Shown here: positions 1 through 7,136 of the stretch, piece by piece | Numbering within the stretch: position 1 is the first letter of the stretch | How the letters are laid out: each line of letters begins with the position of its first letter | Assembly: GCA_030626365.1 (NCBI GenBank) | Contig: DAOUPC010000039.1 | Span: 1-12,937, forward strand | Direction of reading: 5' to 3' | DNA length: 12,937 nucleotides | DNA from: Paracoccaceae bacterium | GTDB lineage: Bacteria; Pseudomonadota; Alphaproteobacteria; Rhodobacterales; Rhodobacteraceae | Notes under the pieces: generated by a model | Told to the model about the DNA's origin: nothing | Databases searched by the model: none | Seen by the model: only the letters and a program-made list of their open reading frames with translations | Made by a program: the position numbers and the translations under genes

Positions 1-2
1 AC

Positions 3-1706
3 GTATACGCCACGCAAGAAGGTTGGTTCAATGTCGGCCCTTCGATCTCTGCCGGGCCTGATGCTTGGGTCCGCGACACCGATGTAGTGCCTTGGACACA
101 GAATATCGTTGCCGCCTTTACCAATGCCGCCGGGCGCGAGCGCCAGTTCCTGTTCGCCTCGGAATCACGCCTGCGCGCCCTGATGGAACACGAGGCGCTG
201 CGCCAGATGCAGGTCAAGTTGCTGGCGGATGTCGCGGCGGGCACCCCCCCCGGGGAAAGCGGCATTATCGCCGCCGAACCCGAGGAATACGTCAACATTG
301 TCCAACAGCTTTACCTGATGCCGATCCTTGATTTTGTGCAGGACCTGCACCCGCTGAACTACGAAGAAAACCTGCTGCTGAAACTTGCCTCGGTGCCGCT
401 GCATAAAGAAGGGCAGGGCGGGGCGATTGCGGATAATTTCGATGCCGGCATCGTGTTCGTGTTCGACACCACCCAATCGATGGACCCGTTCATCGCCCGC
501 ACCCAAAAGGCGGTCGAGCGGATTATCGCAGACCTGCAAGGCAGCGATATTGGTGGCCGGGTACAGTTCGGCGTGGTGGCATTTCGTGACAACACAGGCG
601 TTGCACCGGGGCTGGAATATCGCACCCGCACCCTGTTGCCGCTGGCCCGGCGCAAGGATCAGACACCGGTGGTCGCCACCATTCGTGCCGCGACCCGTGT
701 GGCAACCGTCAACTCGCCGGGTTTCAACGAAGACAGCCTTGCCGGCGTCGAGGATGCGGTCGAACTGACCAACTGGGCACCGGACGGGGATGACCCGTTT
801 GACGCGCGCATCGTGATCCTGATCACCGACGCCGGCCCCAAGGATGCGCGTGATACCAACGCGCGGTCCGACATTGGCCCGGCTGAATTACAGCGCGCCG
901 CCCAGGACAAGGGCGTGGCAATCATGACCCTGCATTTGCAGACCGGCGCGGGGGGGGCGGCCCAACACGCCTGGGCCGCACGCCAGTACAAAGCCCTGTC
1001 ACGGTTCAACGATAACAGCTTTTATTACGGTATTTCTGATGGCTCTCCGGCCGAGTTCGAGGCCAAGATAACCCACCTTGTCACCGCAATGACCGATATG
1101 ATCCGCCTGGCCCGCAACCAGGCCCCGGTGCTGGACACGGACGAGGCGGGGCAGGAACTGGTCAATCTGGGCCGCGCGATGCAACTGGCCTATCTGGGCC
1201 AACTCAAAGGCACGCAGGCCCCGGATATGATCGAGGGCTGGGCCTCGGAAAAGGCCATCGAAGACCCCTCGCGTCAGGCAATTGAACCACGCCTGCTGGT
1301 GACCAAGAACGAAATGGCCACCATGGCCGACCTGCTGGACCGGCTGCTGGCCCTGGGAGAGCAAAGCCGCTCGGATGCGGATGCCGCCAGCTTTTTCACA
1401 CAGGTGCGTGACGTGGTGGGGCAGATGGCGCAGAACCCCGACCGGCTGATCAATACGGACAGTGAGACGCTGGGTGGGGCGCTCGAATTTCTTGAGGATC
1501 TGCCGTATGAAAGCCAGCTGATGCTGACCACGCAGGCGCGCTGGGGGTCCAGCGCGATGTTGCGGCGTACCATTCTGGACGGGATGCGTCAAAAGCTGGT
1601 GCAGTACCGCAAGTGGTTGCATGACCCGGATGTGTGGACCGCGCTTTATGCGGGCGCGCCGGATGGCGAATATGTGTTTGCCATGCCGTTTGATGTGTTG
1701 CCCTAG
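3..1706 (+). CDS. PpkA/TagE-like vWA-domain protein, C-terminal part (5' end outside window)
   Basis: The reading frame is open to the left window edge, so the GTG at 87 is not the true start; 567 residues are visible. The first ~45 residues (SH3-like, ending near WVRDTDVVPW) and the following segment AFTNAAGRERQFLF resemble the region before the vWA domain of the T6SS kinase PpkA. The vWA domain begins near nt 450 with a metal-binding (MIDAS) motif DTTQS at 465-479, then a conserved AFRDNT and the ITDAGP strand that supplies further metal ligands. The C-terminus ends in a FAMPFDVLP-like tail as in that family. PpkA is a membrane Ser/Thr kinase whose periplasmic vWA part receives a signal from TagR; the kinase domain, if present, lies upstream and cannot be seen. 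The TagT-, TagS- and TagR-like genes directly downstream support the call. Alternative: a stand-alone vWA protein without kinase. Confidence 0.82.
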   Translation, partial: VYATQEGWFNVGPSISAGPDAWVRDTDVVPWTQNIVAAFTNAAGRERQFLFASESRLRALMEHEALRQMQVKLLADVAAGTPPGESGIIAAEPEEYVNIVQQLYLMPILDFVQDLHPLNYEENLLLKLASVPLHKEGQGGAIADNFDAGIVFVFDTTQSMDPFIARTQKAVERIIADLQGSDIGGRVQFGVVAFRDNTGVAPGLEYRTRTLLPLARRKDQTPVVATIRAATRVATVNSPGFNEDSLAGVEDAVELTNWAPDGDDPFDARIVILITDAGPKDARDTNARSDIGPAELQRAAQDKGVAIMTLHLQTGAGGAAQHAWAARQYKALSRFNDNSFYYGISDGSPAEFEAKITHLVTAMTDMIRLARNQAPVLDTDEAGQELVNLGRAMQLAYLGQLKGTQAPDMIEGWASEKAIEDPSRQAIEPRLLVTKNEMATMADLLDRLLALGEQSRSDADAASFFTQVRDVVGQMAQNPDRLINTDSETLGGALEFLEDLPYESQLMLTTQARWGSSAMLRRTILDGMRQKLVQYRKWLHDPDVWTALYAGAPDGEYVFAMPFDVLP

Positions 1707-1712
1707 ACGCAG

Positions 1713-2447
1713 ATGGCGGGCGGGCTTTGCATCAGGAACGGGTTTGTTGCGCTAAGCGACAAGGGTCGGGTGTTCCGGTTAGAGATTGACCAGCTGGACC
1801 TGCGCCCCGGACAGGCGGTTGCCCTTGGCGGGGCCAGCGGGTCGGGTAAAACGCTGGTGCTGGAACTGCTGGGGCTGTTGCGCGCACCGGGGGCGGGGAC
1901 GACCTATGACTGGGTGCAAACGGACAGCAGTCGGCGTGATCTGGCGGCACTTTGGGCGCAGGGGCCGCGCAGTGGCGCGCTGGCCCGGATGCGCGGGGGG
2001 CTGTTTGGTTTTGTGCCCCAGACCGGCGGGCTGATGCCGTTCCTGAACGTGACCGAAAACATCGCCCTGACGCAGCGGGTGAACAATTGCCCCGATGTCG
2101 CCTGGGTCGATGAACTGATCCAGCGGCTGGGGCTGGGGGCTGTTGCCAGCCTGTTGCCCGGTGCCCTGTCGATTGGCCAGCGTCAGCGCACGTCGATCGC
2201 CCGCGCGCTGGCGCATCGCCCGCCATTCATCATTGCCGATGAACCCACCGCCGCCCTTGACCCCGACAGTGCCGACAAGGTGCTGGAACTGCTGTTAGAG
2301 GTCGCCGCCGGGCAGGGCAGCGGCGTGATTTTGTCCTCGCATGATGTGGCGCGCATTGCGCGCTTTGGCATTGCGCGCCTGACGCTGGCCACCCGTACCG
2401 ATGCCGGCGGGCAGGTGATTTCCCGGCTTGAGGTGGCGCCATGCTGA
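1713..2447 (+). CDS. tagT: ABC transporter ATP-binding protein, TagT-like
   Basis: A 244-residue ABC ATPase. Visible motifs: Walker A GASGSGKT (residues 40-47), Q-loop Gln103 in FGFVPQTG, signature in the variant form LSIGQ (152-156), Walker B FIIADE with catalytic Glu177, and H-loop His210 in SSHD. It resembles the LolD/MacB class, which powers mechanotransmission or lipoprotein extraction rather than classical transport. In Pseudomonas TagT pairs with the permease TagS, shows ATPase activity and is needed for PpkA activation of T6SS. The ATG at 1713 comes 6 nt after the upstream stop and in the same frame; no clear Shine-Dalgarno is seen, so translation may be coupled to the upstream gene. 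Its 3' end overlaps the permease start by 7 nt. The family call is firm; the TagT assignment rests on the neighbours. Confidence 0.85.
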   Translation: MAGGLCIRNGFVALSDKGRVFRLEIDQLDLRPGQAVALGGASGSGKTLVLELLGLLRAPGAGTTYDWVQTDSSRRDLAALWAQGPRSGALARMRGGLFGFVPQTGGLMPFLNVTENIALTQRVNNCPDVAWVDELIQRLGLGAVASLLPGALSIGQRQRTSIARALAHRPPFIIADEPTAALDPDSADKVLELLLEVAAGQGSGVILSSHDVARIARFGIARLTLATRTDAGGQVISRLEVAPC

Positions 2448-3649
2448 TCGCCCGGCTGATTATCTGGCTGGCCTGGCGTGATCTGGCGCGCGAACGGTTT
2501 TTCCTGTTGGCCAAAACGGCGATCATGGTGGGTATTCTGGTGCCGCTGCTGGTGCTGTTCGGGGTCAAGAACGGGGTATACAACGCGCTGATTGGTGAAA
2601 TGCTGGCCGATCCGGCCAACCTTCAGATCGACACGGCAGGCAATGCGTCTTTTAGCGATGCCGATCTGGCCCCGTTACATGACTGGCCCGAAATTGCCTT
2701 TCTGACCCCCAAGGTGCGGGGCCAGTTCGATTTTGTGAACATACGTGCAATGGGCGGGCGGCGGATGCGTCCCGCCCTGATGATGCCATCGGGGCAGGGT
2801 GATCCGACCTTGCCGCCGGGTGTTGTGCTGGCCGGCAAGGGCGTGGCGATCAGCGCGCAACTGGCGGCGCAACTGGGGCTGGGCGAAGGCGACGAGGTAC
2901 AGATCATCACCCAGGCCGAGGACCGCCCCCGCCAGTTGGTGCTGGATATGCCTGTGGCGGTGATCCTGACGCAGGGCGCGGTGCAGGGGCGCGCCGTTCT
3001 GGCCCCCTTTGCCACGCTGGACCTGATCGAGGCATTTTACGATTCCTACAGCCTGCCGGACCACGGCATTACCGCCAGCCGCGATCTGGCTGACCGGGTG
3101 GCGACCTATGAAGGGGTCCGGGTCTATGCAAAACAGCTTGAGGATCTGGCAGCTTTGCAGGCGCGGATCGAGGCGCAGCTTGGCATTTCCACCTCGGCGC
3201 GCACCCGTGACGTCGAGGCGCTTTTGGGGCTGGGTCGCAAGCTGAACCTGGCGCTGGGGCTGACGGCGGTGCTGGCGGCGCTGGGGCTGGGGGCGGCGCT
3301 GGTGCTGGGGTTCTGGTCGGATGTGGCGCGCAAAGAAACCGTGCTGGCGGGGATTGCCCTGTTGGGGGTGCCGGGGCGGGCGCTGGCGCTGTTTCCTGTG
3401 GTGCAGGCGGTGATTACCTCTGTGCTGGGCCTTGTTTTGTCGTTTGTCCTTTATGGGGTGGCCGGGCGTGTGGCGGGGGTGCTGTTTGGTCAGGGTCTAC
3501 CGGACGGGGCGGCATTGGCGGTGATCAGCGCCGGGCAGGCGGTGGCGATCTGTGGCACCGTTCTGGGGTTGGTCATTGCGGCGGCGGCGGTTGCCGGGTG
3601 GTCCGCCTTGCGGCTGGACCCGGCCAGCGTTCTGCGCGAGGCGGGGTAA
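2441..3649 (+). CDS. tagS: FtsX/MacB-type ABC permease, TagS-like
   Basis: A 402-residue inner-membrane protein with the MacB/FtsX layout: one N-terminal membrane helix (about residues 22-42), a large periplasmic domain (about 45-265), then three membrane helices (about 268-290, 314-340, 358-385) and the short end DPASVLRE typical of this permease class. The ATG at 2441 overlaps the ATPase stop (ATGCTGA) and has GAGG at 2430-2433, so the start is well supported. It should form a complex with the TagT-like ATPase and pass conformational changes across the inner membrane; in Pseudomonas TagS acts with TagT, TagR and TagQ upstream of PpkA. A LolC/E-like lipoprotein-release role is the main alternative, but the vWA and SUMF1-like neighbours argue for the T6SS module. 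Confidence 0.83.
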   Translation: MLIARLIIWLAWRDLARERFFLLAKTAIMVGILVPLLVLFGVKNGVYNALIGEMLADPANLQIDTAGNASFSDADLAPLHDWPEIAFLTPKVRGQFDFVNIRAMGGRRMRPALMMPSGQGDPTLPPGVVLAGKGVAISAQLAAQLGLGEGDEVQIITQAEDRPRQLVLDMPVAVILTQGAVQGRAVLAPFATLDLIEAFYDSYSLPDHGITASRDLADRVATYEGVRVYAKQLEDLAALQARIEAQLGISTSARTRDVEALLGLGRKLNLALGLTAVLAALGLGAALVLGFWSDVARKETVLAGIALLGVPGRALALFPVVQAVITSVLGLVLSFVLYGVAGRVAGVLFGQGLPDGAALAVISAGQAVAICGTVLGLVIAAAAVAGWSALRLDPASVLREAG

Positions 3650-5229
3650 TGCGGATCTGGACCGGCATAAGTGCCGCCCTGTTGTTATGGGCCGGGCCGC
3701 TTGGCGCGCAAGACCTGCAACTGGTGCCGCAAAGCTGGCCGCTTGACCTGATTGATCCGGGGCACACCACGGCCCCGGCTGATCTGATGTTGCCCATGCC
3801 GTGTGGGGCCGCGATGGCGTTTCAAAAGGTCACGGTGCCGGTTGATGCGGATGATCCGCTGGCCGACCGGCGGGTGCGGTTGGGTCAGTCGCTGGATCAG
3901 ACGGGTTATTCCGATTATCTGCGCCCGGCGTTCCTGCGGGGGCCTTTTGGTGATCCGGGGGGCGGGGGCACGCATTACTATATCGCGCGCTATGAATTGA
4001 CCGTGGGTCAGTACCGCGCCCTGCATGGCGACTGTGGCGCCCCCGCACGGCCCGACCGGCTGGCACAGGGCGGGTTGTCGTGGTTTGACGCGATCGATAT
4101 CGCCCGGCGTTATTCGGGTTGGCTTTATGGTAATGCGCCGGACAGTCTGCCGCGGGCTGACGGGGTGGCGGGGTTTGTCCGGCTGGCGACCGAGGACGAA
4201 TGGGAATATGCCGCGCGTGGTGGTGCGCGCATTGATGCCAGCGGGTTCTCTGGCCAGACCTTTTTCGGGTCTGGGGATATACGCGATTATGCCCTGCATC
4301 AGGCCCCCGGTTCGGGGCGGGGCAGGTTGGGGCCGGTGGGTGTGCGCAAGCCCAACCCATTGGGATTGTACGATGTTTACGGCAATGCCGAGGAACTGAT
4401 GCTGGGCCTGTTTCGGCTGAATGCCATTGGCCGGCCCGGCGGGCAGGTGGGCGGAATTGTGACGCGCGGTGGTTCTGTCCTGTCAACCGGACCCGAGCTT
4501 TATAGTGCGCAGCGCACAGAATACCCGCCCTATGATCAGGCCACCGGTGTGGCGCTAAGCGGGGCGACCTTTGGCGTGCGGCTGGTGCTGGGCACGCATG
4601 TGGCCACCTCGGACGCGCAGGTGCGCCGTATCCGGGCGCGCTGGCTGGTGCTGGCGGGGGAAGAGGGCGAAGGTGCAAACCGCCACATCGACCCGGTGGT
4701 CAACCTGACGGCCCTGATCGAGGCGGAAACCGACCCGCGCCGGGCGCTGGCGCTAAGTGGTCTGCAACTTGAATTCCGGCGCGCCCGTGATCGCGCGCAG
4801 ATCGCGCTGCAACAATCGGCGCGGGCGACGATGCTGGCGGGGGCGGTGTTTGTGCAGACGCTGAATGGTGATGCCGGGCGGATTGCCGACAAGGCGGCGG
4901 GCATCCGTATGCTGAGCGATCTGCAACGGGCCGGGAACAAAAGCGCGGTGTTCAATCGTCAGCTTCAGATCCACCTGCGCAGAATTGTCGACATGCGGCG
5001 GCGTCAGTCGACCACTTTGCTGTCTTATCGCGCGGCGCTTGAAACGCTGACGGGCGATATGCCTGCGGATGTGCGCGAGGTGGCGTATGGTGTGCTGCGC
5101 GAAGAACTGGCCCTGTCGGGGCAGGTTGACCTTTTGATCACGCTCGACCGGTTCTGGCTGGACCTGGGTCTTTACCGCCTGGCCCCTGATATCGCGCCAG
5201 AGAAGCTGTTGGAAATGGTGCTGGACTGA
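3649..5229 (+). CDS. tagR: Secreted SUMF1/FGE-like protein, TagR-like
   Basis: A 526-residue protein. The ATG at 3649 overlaps the permease stop by 1 nt (TAATG), has a GAGG-containing purine stretch just upstream and gives a clean signal peptide (cleavage probably after GPLGAQ, residue ~21); a longer GTG start at 3598 would spoil it. Residues ~45-315 form a formylglycine-generating-enzyme-like domain: YELTVGQYRAL, RLATEDEWEYAARGG, NPLGLYDVYGNAEE, VTRGGS and FGVRL are its usual blocks. Only Cys52 and Cys129 are present, and none lies near the end of the fold where true FGEs carry the catalytic pair, so it is probably a non-catalytic binding protein. Residues ~355-520 are helical and charged, outside the FGE fold. 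TagR of Pseudomonas is a periplasmic SUMF1-like protein that activates PpkA, matching both fold and context. Confidence 0.85.
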   Translation: MRIWTGISAALLLWAGPLGAQDLQLVPQSWPLDLIDPGHTTAPADLMLPMPCGAAMAFQKVTVPVDADDPLADRRVRLGQSLDQTGYSDYLRPAFLRGPFGDPGGGGTHYYIARYELTVGQYRALHGDCGAPARPDRLAQGGLSWFDAIDIARRYSGWLYGNAPDSLPRADGVAGFVRLATEDEWEYAARGGARIDASGFSGQTFFGSGDIRDYALHQAPGSGRGRLGPVGVRKPNPLGLYDVYGNAEELMLGLFRLNAIGRPGGQVGGIVTRGGSVLSTGPELYSAQRTEYPPYDQATGVALSGATFGVRLVLGTHVATSDAQVRRIRARWLVLAGEEGEGANRHIDPVVNLTALIEAETDPRRALALSGLQLEFRRARDRAQIALQQSARATMLAGAVFVQTLNGDAGRIADKAAGIRMLSDLQRAGNKSAVFNRQLQIHLRRIVDMRRRQSTTLLSYRAALETLTGDMPADVREVAYGVLREELALSGQVDLLITLDRFWLDLGLYRLAPDIAPEKLLEMVLD

Positions 5230-5241
5230 CGGGGGCTGTGT

Positions 5242-5269
5242 GGTGAAAGTCACGCGTTTCACCTTGACA
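5242..5269 (+). promoter_or_regulatory. Inverted repeat next to a TTGACA box
   Basis: GGTGAAA (5242-5248) and TTTCACC (5257-5263) form a perfect 7-bp inverted repeat with an 8-nt loop, followed immediately by TTGACA (5264-5269), a consensus -35 box. I cannot find a convincing -10 box at 16-18 nt, and the T-rich stretch after the repeat is too interrupted for a strong terminator. It could be an operator, a weak attenuator or terminator after the TagR-like gene, or chance. Confidence 0.3.
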
Positions 5270-5365
5270 TTTTGGCCTATGTTTGGTCGGCTGGGCGCAT
5301 CTTTAATCAGGCTTTTGGGGCCAAACGTCTGCCTTGGGAAATATACGGGGCGGGCTTTGTGCCTT

Positions 5366-5373
5366 GGTGAGGT
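5366..5373 (+). promoter_or_regulatory. Ribosome binding site deciding the start at 5381
   Basis: GGTGAGGT with core GAGG at 5369-5372 lies 8 nt before the ATG at 5381. It supports this start over an upstream in-frame GTG at 5240, whose extension would bury the signal peptide. Confidence 0.6.
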
Positions 5374-5380
5374 AGGTATT

Positions 5381-6655
5381 ATGTTCGTAAAGAATATTTC
5401 TGTGGCGCTGGTGTCTGCCAGCATGGTTTTCGTGCCGGTGCAGCGGGCACAGGCAAGTGACGCGGCGGCCATTCTGGGCGGCCTGATCGTTGGTGGAATT
5501 ATCATCAACGAGGTCAACAAGAACAAAAAGCGAAAGCAGCGCACGACGACAACAAATTCGACGGCTTATTCGGCGCAGCGGGCCCAGAACCGTCAGGTTC
5601 AGACGGCGTTGAACTATTTTGGCTATAATGTCGGCACGGTGGATGGATCGATCGGGCGCAACACCCGCAACGGCATTGCGCGTTATCAGTCGGACATGGG
5701 GTTTCATGCTGACGGGCGCATGGATAGTTTTGAGCGCGACTTTCTGGTGGGTAGCCAGCAGCGGGCCGAGGCAAGCGTGAATGTTGCCCCCTATAACACA
5801 ATCCTGGCGACGCAGGGGCGCGGCGGGTTGCTGCGCACGTTCCGCAACGAACAACGCGGTATTGCGGCCCCGGTTACGGCCCCAGTGACGGCGGCGGTCG
5901 CCCCGATCCCCCAACCGGTTCCTGTACCGGCCCCCTCAAAGATAGTGACCGCAAAGGTCGCACCCTCTGCATTGCCAGAATTCAACTTTGCACCGTCAAA
6001 CAAGTCGGTCAGCGCGTTGTGCAATGAAATCAACGTACTGACGGCGGCAAATGGCGGAATCACATCTGCCACACGGGTCAATGACGCGGAATTTGCCCTG
6101 AACGAACAGTTCTGCCTGGCCCGCACCCACGCCATGGCCGAGGCCGCCGCCATCGAGGCAACCATCCCCAACTTGTCGGCGGCCCAGATCGAGGCCCAGT
6201 GCCGGGGTCTGTCCCAGGCTGTCGCGCCACATCTTGCGGCGCTTAGCACGGCTCGCCCGGATGAGGTGATCAATGCCACGGCGGCCTTTATGGAGGGGTC
6301 GGGCCAACCAATGGACCGGCTGATTTCGGGCGGCAAGGTGTGTCTGGGCGTCGGGTATCGCACGGATTCTGCCGACGTGGCGCTGGCCTCGGCGGTCCTG
6401 TTGGCCGCCGGAGGCGAGCGCGGCTATGGCGAGATCGTCAGCCACCACATGCGCGAAGGCATTGCCACCCCGCGCACCGCCCCCCAGCAATCGGGCGAAT
6501 GGATGTCGCTGGCGCTGAATGCGATGTCGGGTGTAAATCCGGCGGTTCTGGGCCAGTCAGCGGATCGCGTCGCGGTCCTGACGGCGGCAATGAAGCTTGC
6601 CGGGCAGTCGGGGGGGGCGACCCTTCCGGTTTTTGCGGCCCCGTCGGGCGACTAA
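5381..6655 (+). CDS. Exported peptidoglycan-binding-domain protein, C-terminal region unrecognised
   Basis: A 424-residue protein starting at the ATG at 5381. Residues 1-25 are a Sec signal peptide (cleavage near AQA). A short Gly-rich hydrophobic segment (residues 30-42, GGLIVGG) and a Lys/Arg cluster follow. Residues ~70-123 match a PG_binding_1 domain (VQTALNYFGY, VDGSIGRNTRNGIARYQ). A Pro/Ala/Val linker spans about 175-205. The C-terminal ~215 residues contain four cysteines (in ALCNE, EQFCLA, EAQCRG, KVCLG) and helical segments; I do not recognise this part. The periplasmic position and the adjacent TagR-like gene suggest a cell-wall-anchored partner of the T6SS sensor, but this is inference: a 151-nt gap separates the two and co-transcription is unproven. 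A strong terminator follows at 6729-6769. Confidence 0.8.
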   Translation: MFVKNISVALVSASMVFVPVQRAQASDAAAILGGLIVGGIIINEVNKNKKRKQRTTTTNSTAYSAQRAQNRQVQTALNYFGYNVGTVDGSIGRNTRNGIARYQSDMGFHADGRMDSFERDFLVGSQQRAEASVNVAPYNTILATQGRGGLLRTFRNEQRGIAAPVTAPVTAAVAPIPQPVPVPAPSKIVTAKVAPSALPEFNFAPSNKSVSALCNEINVLTAANGGITSATRVNDAEFALNEQFCLARTHAMAEAAAIEATIPNLSAAQIEAQCRGLSQAVAPHLAALSTARPDEVINATAAFMEGSGQPMDRLISGGKVCLGVGYRTDSADVALASAVLLAAGGERGYGEIVSHHMREGIATPRTAPQQSGEWMSLALNAMSGVNPAVLGQSADRVAVLTAAMKLAGQSGGATLPVFAAPSGD

Positions 6656-6682
6656 CGCAGAATTTCGCAGAATTTCGCAGAA
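6656..6682 (+). repeat. Short tandem repeat, unit CGCAGAATTT
   Basis: The 10-bp unit CGCAGAATTT occurs twice and is followed by a partial CGCAGAA, starting directly after the stop codon of the peptidoglycan-binding protein. A further GCAGAA occurs near 6694. It is non-coding and lies before the terminator; function unknown. Confidence 0.75.
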
Positions 6683-6728
6683 CCCAGACTGACGCAGAAC
6701 GTAAATGAACCCGGATGCTTTGGGTCAT

Positions 6729-6769
6729 AAAAAAACCACCCGCCCGGTTTTCGGGGCGGGTGGTTTTTT
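6729..6769. terminator. Bidirectional rho-independent terminator
   Basis: A perfect 10-bp GC-rich stem (CCACCCGCCC at 6736-6745 with GGGCGGGTGG at 6754-6763) encloses an 8-nt loop. It is flanked by seven A on the left and six T on the right, so each strand reads stem then U-run. It sits between the ends of two convergent genes, the peptidoglycan-binding protein (+) and the small lipoprotein (-), and can terminate both. Confidence 0.93.
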
Positions 6770-6797
6770 GTCAGGTGGTGTCCGGTATGCCCGGCGC

Positions 6798-7004
6798 TTA
6801 CCCGTCTTTCAGGATTTTCTTGCGCTTTTTCTCATACTCTTCTTCAGAAAGAGCCCCGGCATCCAGCGCCGCCTTGAGGTCTGTCAACTGCTGACCGGTG
6901 GTGGTTGTGTTGACTGTGGTGGTCTGCTTGGCGCGCCCTGGCACGCAGGCTGATACGCCTGCAAATGCGATCACGATAAGTCCGATAATGCCCAAACGTT
7001 TCAT
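6798..7004 (-). CDS. Small SHOCT-domain lipoprotein
   Basis: A 68-residue protein. The N-terminus is a lipoprotein signal peptide with a lipobox ending in Cys20 (GVSAC); residue +2 after Cys is Val, not Asp, which favours outer-membrane sorting if E. coli Lol rules apply. A Thr-rich stretch (residues ~28-36) is followed by a C-terminal SHOCT motif (about 41-67: LKAALDAGALSEEEYEKKR), a short helical hairpin thought to mediate protein contacts or oligomerisation. AAGGGG lies 7 nt upstream of the start on the - strand. It faces the upstream gene across the shared terminator and is divergent from the transporter at 7137. Its specific role is unknown; it is far too short to be a usual TagQ. Confidence 0.85.
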   Translation of the reverse strand: MKRLGIIGLIVIAFAGVSACVPGRAKQTTTVNTTTTGQQLTDLKAALDAGALSEEEYEKKRKKILKDG

Positions 7005-7042
7005 TCTTGTTGCCCCTTCACGGCTGCCCAGATACGAGTATG

Positions 7043-7068
7043 TTTATAGGAACGGGTCAGTGCGTCAA
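7043..7068 (-). promoter_or_regulatory. Possible promoter of the small lipoprotein gene
   Basis: Read on the - strand, TTGACG (7068-7063) is followed after 14 nt by TATAAA (7048-7043), about 40 nt before the lipoprotein start. The boxes fit well, but the spacing is shorter than the usual 16-18 nt, so this is tentative. Confidence 0.3.
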
Positions 7069-7122
7069 CACCAGTGCCCGGCACCATCTGGAACTGCCCC
7101 AAATCAATACCCGGAAATCTGC

Positions 7123-7129
7123 AAGAGGT
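7123..7129 (+). promoter_or_regulatory. Ribosome binding site deciding the start at 7137
   Basis: AAGAGGT lies 7-8 nt before the ATG at 7137, supporting it over the ATG- or GTG-type extension beginning at 7074, whose added residues look non-coding and would precede the conserved start of the transporter. Confidence 0.6.
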
Positions 7130-7136
7130 AGATATC

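Noticed and set aside
999..1622. Long - strand ORF of 207 residues opposite the vWA gene
   Set aside because: It has His/Gln/Arg-rich composition with no motif, as expected of a shadow frame in GC-rich DNA; the + strand frame is a clear vWA protein.
87..1706. Complete 539-residue vWA protein starting at GTG 87
   Set aside because: The same frame is open to the window edge and the residues before 87 continue the conserved WVRDTDV segment, so the gene is truncated by the window.
3598..3648. N-terminal extension of the TagR-like protein from GTG 3598
   Set aside because: It lies inside the permease gene in another frame and would place 17 charged residues before a clean signal peptide.
3830..4678. 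Long - strand ORF of 282 residues opposite the TagR-like gene
   Set aside because: Pro/Arg/Ala-rich low-complexity translation without domain features; shadow of the FGE-like domain.
5240..5380. N-terminal extension of the peptidoglycan-binding protein from GTG 5240
   Set aside because: The ATG at 5381 has a good ribosome site and starts a signal peptide; the extension looks non-coding.
4753..5544. - strand ORF of 263 residues spanning the end of the TagR-like gene and the next start
   Set aside because: No recognisable motif and no ribosome site; it runs across two supported + strand genes.
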